Assembly: GCA_013398295.1 (NCBI GenBank)
Contig: VZSF01008940.1
Location: forward strand, 1 to 64,000
Direction of reading: 5' to 3'
Source of the DNA: Chionis minor
Taxonomy: Eukaryota > Chordata > Aves > Charadriiformes > Chionididae
Length of the DNA: 64,000 bases
The position numbers were made by a program, and so were the translations under genes. Positions 24,783 through 37,630 of this stretch are shown here, piece after piece. Positions within the stretch are counted from its first letter, which is position 1. Each line of letters opens with the position of its first letter. The notes under the pieces were generated by a model. That model saw only the letters and a list, made by a program, of their open reading frames with translations, was not told the origin of the DNA and did no database searches.

Positions 24783-25600
24783 AGTGCCTGACTCCACCCT
24801 CCATAAACAAAAGCGAGCGGTGCCCTCCACAAGTCTGGCTTAGATACTTAGATGCTCTGCCCACTGCCCAGCTGTGGGCAGAGCTTACAACATAGCTCTC
24901 CCCAGCTGCACAGATTCAGGTTGGACATCTTACAAGCAAGCCAACTCCAATGGATTTGTGGAGATGTAAGTCAGAAAACAGTGAGGATGCTTCCTCTCGG
25001 TTATGTTTGGTTGGGGCTGGGTAGGCTCACTGCGCTTTGTGGAGCTGGCAGCCCTGGGGCCATGAGGACTGCTGGCCCTGGGCAGGAGACGTGTTGCCAA
25101 TGGCCGGTGGGCATCTGGGAGCAGTGAGGAGGGAACAGGATGGGGTGCGGAAGCCAAGAGGCACCCCTACTGCACCAGGGCCACAGCGGTGTGGAAGCAG
25201 CTCCTGGGCGAGGCCCCAGGGTGGACAGCCCCTCATGGCTGCCTCTTCCTGAGGGAGACTGAGGGCAGTGGGGCCCAGAGGCAGACAGGAGGATAAGTGT
25301 GACAGTGGAGAAAAGGGGTGCTACTGGGGAAGGCCTTTTCCATCTCCAAGTGGTTTTTTGCCTTTTTTGTTTTGTCTGCGTTTTTTTCCCCTGTAACACT
25401 TTTAATTGTATCTTTGTTGAGGCTTTTCTGTACCAGGCCCCTCAGGCTGTGAGGCTGCCAAGGAGCTGGCTGAAGATCAGTAAGCCCAGGTCCCATAAGC
25501 CCCACAGCCTGGGAACGGGCTGGGGTTTTGGGGTGACCGGGTAGAGGCCAGCAGGGAAAGAGGTCTGGCCCCCAGAATGTCATACTTCTTTAAGGAGTTT
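24783..25600. other. GC-rich block, origin unknown
   Basis: About 800 bp of markedly higher GC than its surroundings, strongest at 25000-25560. It has many CCTGG, GGGGC and CAGGCC words and about a dozen CpGs. Several overlapping frames of 70-130 codons are open on both strands, which GC-rich sequence often gives by chance. I recognise neither a LINE nor an LTR structure. It could be an old element, a non-coding promoter-like island, or a GC-rich unique segment. Confidence 0.4.
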
Positions 25601-27390
25601 GTGGTTTGGTATACAATATCACTGATTAGTTTGGCCATTGTGTTTGGGGGTTTTTTTTGTCTGCCCGGCAGGATGCTGAGTAAGGTTTTTATAGCTCACG
25701 TACTGAATTTGGAGGAAGATTCAGCAGCTTGTGCTTTTTTCTTTTTTTTGTGGCAGGGAGGGTTGGTGGTACAATGATTTACTACTCCTTTAGGCGTGCA
25801 GACTGTGGGACCATATGGTTCCGAATGTCTTAAAGTTAATTCACTCTGTCACCTAACCTCCATTGCTCCTATTGGGAAAAGCTATCAAGCCCTTACCTGG
25901 AAGAATTTAAATGTGAAACACGTAAAAGACATTTCAGAAAATACAAAAAATACTTCTCCACATGAACTTTAAGTCTAGTAAGATATATTTAATAGCGTAT
26001 GTAACCAAGAACAAAAGACCTTCTGATAAAGAAATGGTTTAAGAAACAAAATTAATACTTTTGCTAAAAGATTTGGCTAAACAGTTTTCTTTACTGAGGT
26101 GATCTGAGGTATGAAACCTTTATCATATCAAAAAATAATGAAGGGTGACATTTAAATCCTTAGCCATTCTAAATTGGTGACTCTGAAAATGAAGCATTAC
26201 TGATGTCTTTGACAAGGAAAATATATGAGGTAAAAAGAGATGTAGCACAGAGATAAGCTATTTATTTGTACTGATCTCAGTCAATCTTGTCCCTGTTTTT
26301 TAAATATTTTACCAGTCAACATGCTACAGAGTATGCCATTCATTAGATCGGTCCAAAGCAGCAGCTTGGGTAAATAGATGGGAAGGTTTAGCAGAGCTCT
26401 ATGAAGGGTAGAAATTGTGATAATGCTGCAGAAAAATGATACAACAGTATCTAAAAATTGGCTATTGCCAGTGTGCTGAAATAGGAAGTTGGTTGGGTTT
26501 TGGTTTTGTTTTGGTTTTTTTTGTAAGGTGATATATCTATCTATCTGGTAACAATATATACAAGATCAATTAAATCTTTTACTTTAAAAAAAACCACCAA
26601 GATGCTTGTACAAAAACGTGCTGATGCAGCATTGTTAGATGAGAAGGATATTGTATCAGGTTGATATTGCTGACCATAAAAAAACCTAGATTTGATTAAT
26701 CTTTACAAGAAATACTTAAGGACTCCAAGTTCTCTGTGCACCTAGCACAGAACAGTGCTTGTGCAAGTAATTATCACAGTACTAACAGAATCGTGGGGCT
26801 TTTTACTCATTAAGGAAATAAGGTTTAGTTTATTTTACCCAAATGACTGTAAAGTCTCTTTAGAAATATTCATTCATAGAACAACAAACTGATCTCAAGC
26901 CAAATCCTAGTTATTTTAGTCATAGAAATATGATCTTAGTACTTTATCTGTTTCTTAATTGAGCAACACATTTAAGTATGTGCTTGAGTGATGCTTATTT
27001 ATTAGCATAACTTAGCTATTTTTATATTGTTATAAAGGCTAACACATGTTCAGGAGCTCTGAGAAACATGAATGTTGTTGACAACTCAGCACCTCAGTGA
27101 AATACTTCAAACAGTATCTTATTCTAGATATTGTCAGGGAAATAGTAGTTCTCTGTGATGCTCATGACAAATTGCACGTAGTGACACCAAGAGCACTGAA
27201 GGAGAAAAGGTGCAAGATTTCATCTTGGTCACAGCTAGTAGTCACATTAGGCCTTGGCTATGGAGGCAAGAAGCCTAGGTCTGCCACCCTTTCCTCAGGA
27301 AATGAGGCTTCATGGTTTGAGTTAGGCTGACATGATGGGGTGCTGAATTTCTCCATTATACAATGTAAATTCTACAGCTTTAAATATAGA
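25601..27390. other. Unique AT-rich DNA
   Basis: No gene recognised. Two G/T-rich tracts (about 25645-25662 and 26490-26525) and a short TATC run (26528-26545). Confidence 0.5.
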
Positions 27391-27641
27391 TCATAGAATG
27401 GTTTGGATTGGAAGGGACCTTAGAGATCATCTGGTCCAGCCCCCCTGCCATGGGCAGGGACACCTTCCACTAGATCAGGTTGCTCAACGCCCCATCCAAC
27501 CTATCGTGTAGGCATACACAACTTCTCTGGGCAGCCTGTTCCAGTGTCTCACCACCCTCAGACCAAAGAATTTCTTCTTAATATCTAATCTAAATCTATC
27601 CTCTTTCAGTTTAAAACTGTTACCTCTCATCCTATCAATGC
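27391..27641 (-). mobile_element. CR1 LINE 3' end, short
   Basis: The 3' end TCATAGAATGGTTTGG is at the left, followed by the 3' UTR words CCCTGCCATGGGCAGGGAC and the ORF2 C-terminus. Around 27506-27530 the expected sequence is replaced by an unrelated stretch (TATCGTGTAGGCATAC), a small deletion with filler. A 69-codon frame (27484-27693) carries the broken ORF2 end with [10 protein letters not shown]. Confidence 0.92.
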
Positions 27642-30600
27642 ATATATATGTATGCCATTTATTTTTGAAATTTTGCTTCATTAATGCTTTCAAATTTGTC
27701 TAGTCCATGATATCCTAGTCAAGATATCAAATAGCACTCATTTCAGTACTTTCTGTTGGAAAACAGTTTTATATCTTTGTACTAAATATATATATTTTGG
27801 AATGGAAATGCCTAGGTCTACTTATATGGCAAAGGGAAAAAAATAATACTGTAAAATGAGAAATGATTACTTGTTGTAGGGTTGCATACTTTTCAGGCCC
27901 CAATAATATAAGAATTCCTGAATTCCATGTTTTTCTTGCACAGATAGATTGTTGTAAAATCTATTATGACATCAAACAGCAATAATAAAACATGGAAGAA
28001 GGGAAATATGTCAATTAAAATAAATTAAGATGTAACTGACTTGGGAATTCTTGCAAAAATTAAGACACTGTACTCTGCAATCAAGATCATAAGATTACAA
28101 ATATCTTCTGAAATAAACATTGATATATGAAGCTATTTCAAGATATTTTAAAGCCTTTCAGTGTTTTCCTAGGGTTTATTTTCTCACTTGTCTGCTTTTG
28201 AAGTTCAAACATTATTTATTAGTTTATCCAATTTACCATGTTTTAAATGCAACTGAAGAATATGCTAGCAAAATTCTTTATTGTGAACATATATGGCTCT
28301 TTTGGTATGGAAAGATTAGCAGCAGCATTTAAGTACATTTAAATACAGTCCTACAAATACTCCATCTTTTCCCACTTCTTGGTGCTATGGAAAAAACACA
28401 GTATCAACAGGTTCCTGGACAGCAGAAACACAAGTTAAATTCAGTTAAATGTTTGGTCTAGTTAAAAATGAGCAATAGTGAAGAAACCTGGAAGTAGGAG
28501 TGAGCTGAAATTTTAAATTGAGGTCCTCCAGGTGGGAAATCATGTTTCAATTCTCTGTATAGGTAGAAAAAAGTAGAAACTCTGTGCTGCATTCAGCAAC
28601 ACCTAAAAAACAGAGTCCTCTATTATTTGCTGCAAAGTGAAAAAAGCCCTGATGCAGAAGGTGTGCAGCTATGCACTCTTTGCTGAGGAAGACAGGAGAA
28701 AAGCTGGTTGCTCTGGCTTCTCGCTAGAGGTCCCCTTACAGTAGCAGTGATTGTAAGGTAAAATCCAGCTCATTTGTTGTTTTCTCTAAACCAACTCATA
28801 TTTGCGTTCGGCAATAGTATATGAAAAGGGAATTGGAAATTTCACACCATTTTTAACAGGGTATCAGTGGGGGGACTAGAAGAAAAACTACAACCTTTTG
28901 GAACATTTAATGAAACAACACTCAAAAGTTTAACTCAGTTCTGTACTCTTCAGCATAATAATATACCTTATGTGTTTATGTATGTCACTGGAGTGCATGT
29001 AAAAAAAAAAGTCACTGCTACTAGATTCGTAGCTGAATGGAGAATTATGTTTTACAAATATTTTGCACTTTATTATGCAGAGGCATAAATTACATTAAAA
29101 ATGCAAGGATGTGGAAAACTAGACCCAACAGATACAGTTTTTCTGATCTAATTCCTGCTACATGCCTTTGGGGTTGACCAGGAATTTTCATAAGGGGCAA
29201 TTCTGCATGATTAAGTCAACAGAATGATCTTGTAAGTGGATATACATCAGGTACATCAACAGCTCTTTTTTTTCTGAATATTTTTGAAACATTATAATTT
29301 CTGTGCTCTAGTTACAGAATTGTTTTCTGGTGAGTGGTGTAGTTACTCTATTATTTTTTTTTTTCTCTGTATGTTTTGTTGTTACTGTGAGATGTGAACT
29401 CTACTCTCTGCCAATCTCAAATCAGGAGTGATTGAAGTCACACCAGTGACAGTCCACCAAAAAGATTCTGTGATTTGAGAATTTTGCCTAGCTTACGAGT
29501 ATTCCCTGTAATACAGGAGTAAAAACCTAGCTAGTGTCAACACAAAATGCACTGAGTATACGTAGTAAACTTTTATCTATCCACACCAAAGAAGATATCA
29601 CAAATGGTAAGCGGGACAGTCTCTTCAGTGGGAAAAAAAAAAGAAATCCAAAAGATATAGAAAGAAACATTTACTTAAAACAGCAAAAGAGACCAGCAGT
29701 TAGATCTGTGTAGCTGCTGTGGGAATGTAAATGCAAGACCAACTTTGATATCCAGGATACTTTTCTTGTTTTCCATCTGTGACCCAAGTTGCATACTGAA
29801 TGACTTCCCTCTGACCCAGTTTTCCATCTCAAAAATGGAAAGGGTGCTAAGTTACTGTTAAAGAAATCGAAACATTTCTTATAAAAAGAAAGAAATAAGA
29901 ACTAGATAATACTATAGTTTATTAATTTTTGTACCTTGCTGTTTTTTGTTATAGTATCCTATCAAGTACTCAAGAATTTTGAAGCTTGTCAGATGTATGA
30001 GGAAAGGAAAAAACAGAGATGTTATTCTGAGCTTGCAGAAAACGTAGAACAAACAATTTTCTTCAAACTACATATTTTAGTATTCACTTTTAATTAAGAT
30101 TGGACTAACTTACAGAAACACATTTCTTTGATCTCCTTTGAATGCATTGGTGTGTTCCTGTTCTCTGTAGTGAAACCATAACCTAGAAAATTATAATATT
30201 CTTCTGGCTTTGGGTGAACTGTAACAGTTCCCAGCTGATTTAAGGGTGAGACAGACTAGATATAGTGGTTTGGAAAAGTTTCCAACTGTTAGTTGGGTAC
30301 TTTCTCCCCTAAACTTTATTTGTCTGTGTTTCTGATTCTTCACTTGTAGAGACTCATTTTTACAACCTGAAATAAACAGGAACTTTGTGATTGACTTAAG
30401 CATTTGATCCAGCTAAGTTTTTGGGGTTTATTTCTTTTATTTTAATAAAATTATAACTAATTTTCTGATCATCCCTCTGCTAAAGAAGACCTAAAAGAAC
30501 AGTTCCTGCCTTTCTTGCTGTTGATGTGATATTTCTACATTATAGTATCCCAAATAAGCATTTTATATTTATACCTACTGCTTGAAAAGTCCATTTCAAA

Positions 30601-30678
30601 AAGTCTGCAATTTTATTCTTTTTGACTGTGGTACATGAACACAGTGGCAATTACTGCACTAATTTTAAATAAATGCAT
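27642..30678. other. Unique AT-rich DNA
   Basis: No gene, LINE or LTR recognised. Plus-strand frames at 28120-28332 and 28867-29088 and a minus-strand frame at 30191-30403 lack features. Confidence 0.5.
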
Positions 30679-31254
30679 TGTAGTGGGTTGACCTCGAATA
30701 GTTGCCAGGCTTCCCACCCTGTGACTCTCTCAGCCCATCTCCTTAAGAGAACAGAGAAAGAAAATAAGATGAGCAAGCTTGTGGGTTGAGATGAAGGCAG
30801 TTTAATGAAAAAGTGAAGGCCACACACAGAAGCAAAGCAAAATGGAAGATTTATTCTCTACTTCCCATCAGCAGACAATGTCCAGCCACTGGGAAGCAGG
30901 GTCCCAGTTGCTTTGGAAGAAAAATGCCTTAATAACCAAAGTCTTCCCCACCTCCCACCTTTTCTCCAGCTTGTATTACTCAGCATGGTGTTGGATGGTG
31001 GGGAATATGCCTGTGGTGAGTTGAAGTCTCCTGTCCGGGCTGTGTCCCCTCCCAACCACTTGCCCACCCTCAGCCTACCGGCCTTTGTGGAGGGTGAGGG
31101 CGGTTGGGGAAAGCCCTGATGCTGTGCAAGCACTGCTCAGCAATAGCAAAAACATTGGCATATTATTGACATTGTTCTAGCCAGAAATGCAAAGCATGTC
31201 ACTATATAGGCTGCTATGAGGAAAGTTAACTCCATCCCAGCCAGACTTAGTATA
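30679..31254 (-). mobile_element. Solo LTR of an endogenous retrovirus, antisense
   Basis: It starts TGTAGTGGGTTGACC and ends near CCAGACTTAGTATA. The minus strand carries the avian LTR words GGCTGGGATGGAGTTAAC near its 5' end, CACAGCCCGGACAGGAG in U3, and an ATTAAA polyadenylation signal at 30801-30806. The TATA region has decayed. Flanking pentamers GCATT and GCCAT are only a poor match, so no target duplication is claimed. There are no internal viral genes. Confidence 0.75.
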
Positions 31255-32454
31255 GCCATCATCCAAAACAACTCTAATTTCTTTGCCAAGTACAGCAATG
31301 AAATAAAGATGTTTTATTATTTGCATTTATTGTTAATGTCTTTAAAAGGCCATTAAAAATAACAGTCCAAATGTTTCTGTGGTTTGTGGGATCTTTATGT
31401 GTCAGTATTAAAGCCAGTCATACTTCACAGTCATGATAGGTTATTGGCATTTCAATCTAAAGCAAAAAGTACGGCTTGTTTGAAATATTTTGTTTCCTCA
31501 AATTTGGTAGCATCTCCATCCTGTGAAGTACTATGAATGTTTATATATGAAAACTTCCACAAGGCAGGACTCCAGCCTTTATCAAGCACTGTATTTCATT
31601 ACAAAACTGGTTTTGCTGTGAACTCTAGAAAAATATGTCCAAAGTATTATGCTGTGTAAACATGTTCTTGGTAATTATGTATCACATCGATGTTGGTGAG
31701 TCAAATATCAAACCATGTCCTGAAGATATTAATTTAGACTACATGTATCTGATACTACTTAGGCAATTCCACTATTAAATAATGTCTGTGGTTTTACTTC
31801 TTAGTTGAAATTGAAGAAAATAATATAGTGTTTTCATGGGATGTCAGTTGCGTTTTGGTATGTGTTTGCATCCTCTCCTGGAGAGGAAGGGTTGCTGATA
31901 CCTTCTTTAAAGCTTCTACCTACTGAACTACCAGGATAAGTTCAGTGCTTTCATTGCCTGGTTTAGCAGCTGTCCAGCTTGTCACCATTAATTTTTTTAC
32001 TTACATAGCCTACTAATGCTTACTAATGCTCACATAGCTTACTAATGCTTTAATCTGTAGCCCAAAAGCTACAATACTAACGTGGATGGTACAGCCTTGA
32101 TACTAACTCGGACTTCTGGACTGAATCTTGTTAGGCCTTGTCTGGACTTGTCTTGATCTACCTATCTCTTTCTTTTTGTGTAGATGGTAGTAATAAGTGA
32201 GAGGAGTTTCTGCATACAACAAACATTTATGATCTTCACATAATGAAGTAGCATGGATGACTACAGGCACAGTATGATAATGAAGCCAGAAAGTGGGGAC
32301 CTGGTGCAGTGCGGAGGAACGTGGCCATGACATGGTAAGAGAAGTGGCATGTGGTGATATCTGAGACCCCAAGACTATAAACAATTCACCAGTGATCATT
32401 TACTGATAATTAAAGAAATGCAGGCATGGGAGCTGGACAATACAGATTTTAGGG
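31255..32454. other. Unique DNA
   Basis: No gene recognised. A small tandem duplication lies at 32003-32049. The 98-codon minus-strand frame at 32103-32399 has no recognised domain. If the LTR-like segment that follows is genuine, part of this stretch could be internal retroviral sequence, but I see no gag or pol motif. Confidence 0.4.
32003..32049. repeat. Small tandem duplication
   Basis: ACATAGCCTACTAATGCT (32003-32020), a partial unit TACTAATGCT, then ACATAGCTTACTAATGCT (32032-32049). Confidence 0.75.
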
Positions 32455-32964
32455 TGTTAAAGAACAAGTATCTGCTATATATAAGACACTTCATATATAG
32501 TACATTTAGGTGTAAAGTGGAATTGTAGAGCAATGAAGAAAAAGCAAATTGTAATAAGTGATAAGATATAAATCATCCTCCTGCCACCAAAGAGAAGAAA
32601 GAAACCATCAACATCATATCTTTCCCTCTGAAGGACTTGGAATGCTGACAACTTGCTGTCAGATTCCTTCTGCCCCTAAAGTTTAGTCAATAACTTTAGG
32701 ACCCAGAAGGATAGTGGAAGAGGAAGCCATAACAGTGGGGAATGGCTAGATACTAGGAATTGTCTAGATAGCAGTTTTAACTCTATTATTATTATTGAGA
32801 TATTTTTCTCTAATAGTAATCTTTAATTTTTTCTTTTGTCTGTAATGATTAGACTTGAATTCTTTGATTAGATGGTTAGGATTTCAATCACACTAGCAAT
32901 AAATTCTTGACTTCACTCAAAGAGTGTTTCTTTTTGCCAAAACAAGTTTCTCAGTGTATCAACA
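32455..32964 (+). mobile_element. LTR-like segment, tentative
   Basis: It begins TGTTAAAGAACAAG and ends GTATCAACA. Near the right end, AATAAATTCTTGACTTCAC followed by AGAGTGTTTCTTTTTGCC resembles the poly-A signal and U5 of some avian retroviral LTRs. No target duplication is visible and no viral gene is adjacent. It could instead be unique sequence. Confidence 0.35.
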
Positions 32965-33934
32965 TTCCCCCCCACACCTCCTACATTATTGTTATAGCTC
33001 ACTATCATATAAGAAGATGTTCAGTACATGTCATACCAAATTAAAAAATAGCTCAAATTATTATTTACATGTAATTACATGGTCAAGAAGAAAGTGAAAT
33101 AATATTTGTCTTTTCAATAACATCTGCAGCACTGACTTCCAAACAAAGGTTTAAGTATATAAATTCCAGGTGATATCAGTTGTTTGCACATGCCTCGCCA
33201 TGTGAAAAAAATAATAAAAAAAACTAGTACTCATAACTAAAATCTGTGAATCTTCATCAGTAGAATACTTAAGTATGTCTATTCCTTTCATGTATTCAAA
33301 GGTTTTTCTGGGAACTTACTGTACCAGAGATACATCTTGAGGGATGTAGGGACACAGCCAGCAATGGCATTTAATGAATCAGTGGGTACAGGAAGCAGAA
33401 TATATCTGTATTACACACAGCTAACCCAGCTTAACATATCCTTTTCATCAATTTACTGCAAGCTGCAGAGATACCTATGGTAGGCAATATGAAGTTGAAC
33501 TCCAGACCTAGCTTCCTTTTACTGTAGGGGGTAAAGATACTTCTCAAACTTTGAAGCACAGTTTAGGAGGGATTACAGCAAAGGAAGGGAAGTAATGCCC
33601 TGACTGAAAACATTACTATTTAAGCCTATGTAGACAAACAGTTTTCATTCTGCGGCAAAAACTACTCACAAAAACTTTAGTGTTTAGGTAACTCAGCCTT
33701 CAGTAAAATCCACTGAATTCTCAAGGCTTATTCTGTCAAGAACTGGAGTTATATGGATCAGTCTTTATGATTCCAGAAAATCAAATCCTGAACTTGATCC
33801 TTCTGATATGTCCAGTCTGAACATGAAATTAGCCCTCAGGTTTTTCATTGTTAAATCATGCAGTGAAAAATGTACATGATATAACTGGTACTGATATTGA
33901 CCTGGGTGATATTTTAGCACAACAACAATTTTTT

Positions 33935-33955
33935 TATATATATATATATATATAT
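33935..33955. repeat. (TA)10 microsatellite
   Basis: About ten perfect TA units after a T run. Likely length-polymorphic. Confidence 0.9.
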
Positions 33956-36745
33956 GAGAACACATGTATATACCTATGGAAAAAATAGATTTATTTTGTT
34001 TTTATGGTATAAATCTATTGAATGATATAATAATGATGAGCATAATTAAGACCACTTCTTCTCTTAACTTACCAGTGGTTCCGTCTGGTTTCATCACTAA
34101 CTGCAATGTATATATACAATATAATGTATCTATTATATACTTTATGTAGTTGTGTTTCTTTTTTCTCCTGAATGATCACTGAATCAGGTTGTTTTCTATT
34201 TAACACCTGTAATAGAAGGTATATTATTAAACTCTAACATGAAGCTAGTGCTCTGCCAAGTTCAACGTGCTTGTGGAGAAGGAAAGCCAGTTACAAAATC
34301 AGGGGTAAAAAAGACTATACTGAGTTATGGTCCATGCAGCTATTAAGACAATTTAGGATAGCATGAATTCAACTTGTACAGGTATGCCAATGGTAAAACA
34401 GTTAGGCTGTGGGAATTTATATTGAAGGCTATTGCATAGATAAAATAATTTTTCTAAGAATGTCTTTGAATTTCTTTCCACAATTTTAAAACTTCCTACT
34501 AACAAATCATTTTTTTTCCTTAAGAAATGTTACAAAAGAAACATGTTGGAGACCCAGTCTTGTCCTTCTGGGCCAATTATATCTCTTTGTAACTGAAGTC
34601 ATGTAACTTCACAGTTGCTGAGAAGCTCCTATTGCTCTGGAGAGCAAGGAAGATACCCAGTATCTGTGTAATGGTCTAATGGAGACTGTCATTTTACTCC
34701 TGACTGTTTAAGGAGTCTTATTCACTAACAGGCCACATGCATAGCTGCTGCACACAAACTGCTGGCTTTCTGCTGTGCAGTTGGCAGACTCTAGGGAGGC
34801 ACTGCAGAATCCGTAGCACTATATCCTAGACAATTATTATATGGCATGCTGCTGCTGGCTCTTCTGATATACCACAAGGTAATTTGTGTTAATGAATGTC
34901 AGAATTGTAGATGCTCTGCTGCTGAGCCTTGTAGACCACATGTGGAGAATTCCAACAATTGCCATGCATTTGTCTCTTTTGTCAACTAACAGTGTTATAT
35001 TCTAACCTATAACTAATATTTTTTTAAAAATTCCTGCATAGGTGTGAACCACACGCCACATTTAATCAGAAATATAGCTAACAGGGAGAGCACCAAATTC
35101 TAGTCTGTGTACCCTTCCATAATATGTTTGACATAATTAATCAGCTAAGAATACTAATTTGATAATTCCTGGGATATAAAGTAAGTGTCTTTTGTCCCTC
35201 TGACTAGGGCAGACTAGGTGAAATTCAAACAATGTCTTGTAATGACAAATCTAACAATAATTAGTAAATAACAGAAATAATCAATATTGTTCAGATATCT
35301 TGTCTACAGGGTAATTGCAAATTAGTAACTGTCTTTTTCTAACACTTCTCTAGTGTGCCATTGAAAGGTTTGCCAACGTTGTTCTGTATAAAGAAATCCT
35401 TTGATGTAGAGGAATTTGTTACAGATTTTAGTCAAAATCTAATTCACTCCTCTATGTCAATAGCTTTTGCTCTGCGATCTTCAATGGTTCATGGACTAGC
35501 TCTCATGGGTACATGAAAAGCAATTTTAAAAAATAAGCCTGTGTGCAACAGGCTTGCATTTGCAATACAGTGTCTGTATCATCACTGACTATTTTAATTT
35601 GCAGACTTAAAAAAAAAAAAAGTTAAAAAACCTAGCTAGCTTACTGCAGAGGTATTAAGATATGAGCTTTCCTACTGTCCAAAAGTTTAAATAATGGAAG
35701 AGATAATGAAGTATGTAGTTATTTTTTAAAAATCTAAATTATGAAGAAGGTACCAATAAGCAACTTGAGATGTGTAATCTCAGCATACAAGAACTACAGT
35801 AGAGTTGTCCAATACTAAAATCAGAAAGATCAGAAAGTTGTTATTTGTTTATACTCTGGTATATTCTGTAGGACCAACAAAGAAATTATTTTTAATAGGT
35901 TCTCCATAAACACATACTAGAAGATATTTTCCACTCTGAAGAACTACTGTCTCCCTTAACCACGTAGCATATGCTCATGCTGCTGCTGTTTCCAATTTAC
36001 ATTACACGGTCTACCAACATCTGTATATTGCAGGAGTAAGGTCTAATTCCAGACTGGATGTTGGAGAATATTATTTGAATTTTACAGAAGGAAACCAGAC
36101 AGACGATGATTAAGTGACTTGCCAAAAAATTCACATGACAGAGCAGAACAGCAAACTGAACTGCAATGGTAAGTTTTCCAAATGCTAACTTTATAAAACG
36201 TGCTGAAAGTGTCCCTCATCAAGTGCAATGGAAAAGCTTGAGCATTCATGATGACTGACTGCATTAAACACTGCTTCCTGTGATCACAGTGGACTTCTCT
36301 GATTTATATCACTTTAGGATCTGCTCTGAGTTCTAGAAAGTGTTTGGTAGAAACATCAGCTTATAAGCTTCATCACTTTTCTGGAGAAAAGCATTGTAAA
36401 AGTCCTTTACAGGAATATTTATCTGTTTCTGAATAGTGGCATGAGGTACTTTTACTTAATATTTGCAGGAATATGCCAGAAATTGAAAGTCTATGGAATG
36501 GAAAATTCTGTGATTTCTGAAGTAGTAACATTTTGATTCTTGGAAAAGATAATGCCAATTCAATCCAAATATTCCATTTCAATAAAATTGATTTTTTATC
36601 ATTATTTTAATGTATATTTTCTGTAAAAGAGATGCTCTCGAATTAAAATTATGTTGAAACAAAAGTCTTCATGTTTCATGATGATACCAGAAGACAAGTA
36701 CGTTTTTGCTGAATTAAATTTGTCAAGTCAGAACATTGTTGCAGA

Positions 36746-36795
36746 ATGTTTTTATTTATATGACAGGAAGATGTTTTTGTTTATATGACAAGAAA
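36746..36795. repeat. 25-bp tandem repeat, two copies
   Basis: ATGTTTTTATTTATATGACA at 36746 recurs as ATGTTTTTGTTTATATGACA at 36771, with similar purine-rich ends. The copies differ at few bases. Confidence 0.8.
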
Positions 36796-37401
36796 TTATT
36801 CCATTGGAAACCTTTTGACCAGCCCGGACTGCTTCCAAGTGTACCTACTGTGAAGCCAAGACACTGAGGAGTACTTTCTGACTTTTCTTAGTATTTGACA
36901 TAGCCAATATAAGAGAAATTATTAAATGCTAAGGCAAAGCTAAAGATTGTGCCGTAGAGGCATTAAACAATCAATATAATTATTGTTTTTTCAGTGCTGT
37001 TAGTTTTGATAGCTTCTGAGACTGCAAATCAGCCTCTGTTCTTGCTGTCACGCTTATCACCAGCAGATGTAGTGTTAGTGCCATAGGCACAGGCCAGATA
37101 ATCCTGAATTTGGAAAGCAAAGAATGTCATGTAATTATTTTGCAGCCTAACATAATGTGGCCTGTTTAGGGAGCCAAAAATATGCAACTACATCTTTTCT
37201 GTTGATGTTTTACAATAAAGTTGTCAGCCAGATAACAGTAGGGTAAGGGAGGCAGAGTGCTGCACAGAATGTGTGCGTGCTATAGTGACAACCCACAACA
37301 CAACCTACAGATACAGCGCAAAGGAGCAAAAAATAGCTCTTCAAAGTAGATGTGTTAAGTCAATGGCATTAATGCTTAACTGAAAAATGAACAATACCTC
37401 T

Positions 37402-37630
37402 GAATGAGGGTAGATTTAGATTGGACACAAGGAAGAAATTTTTTACGATAAGGGTGGTGAGACACTGGAACAGGTTGCCCAGAGAAGCTGTGGATGCCCC
37501 ATCCCTGGAGGTGTTCAAGGCCAGACTGGACAGGTCTTTGAGGAACCTGATCTAGTGGAAGGCTTCCCTGCCTATGGCAGGGGGGCTGGACCAGATGATC
37601 TCTAAGGTCCCTTCTAACCCAAACATTATA
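37402..37630 (+). mobile_element. CR1 LINE 3' end, short
   Basis: Plus-strand CR1 covering the last part of ORF2 and the 3' UTR. The translation reads [20 protein letters not shown], then [19 protein letters not shown], the normal CR1 ORF2 C-terminus. The 3' UTR word CCTGCCTATGGCAGGGGGGC follows. It belongs to the same broad subfamily as the 27391 copy, in the opposite orientation. The terminal octamer repeat is lost. Confidence 0.93.

Larger units (their letters stand above)
32965..37401. other. Unique AT-rich DNA
   Basis: No gene recognised in 4.4 kb. It contains a (TA)10 microsatellite at 33935-33955 and a 25-bp tandem repeat at 36746-36795. Confidence 0.5.

Noticed and set aside
25001..25583. 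Overlapping 116- and 132-codon frames in the GC-rich block
   Set aside because: Several frames are open at once on both strands, which is what GC-rich DNA with few TA-containing stops gives. None has a motif.
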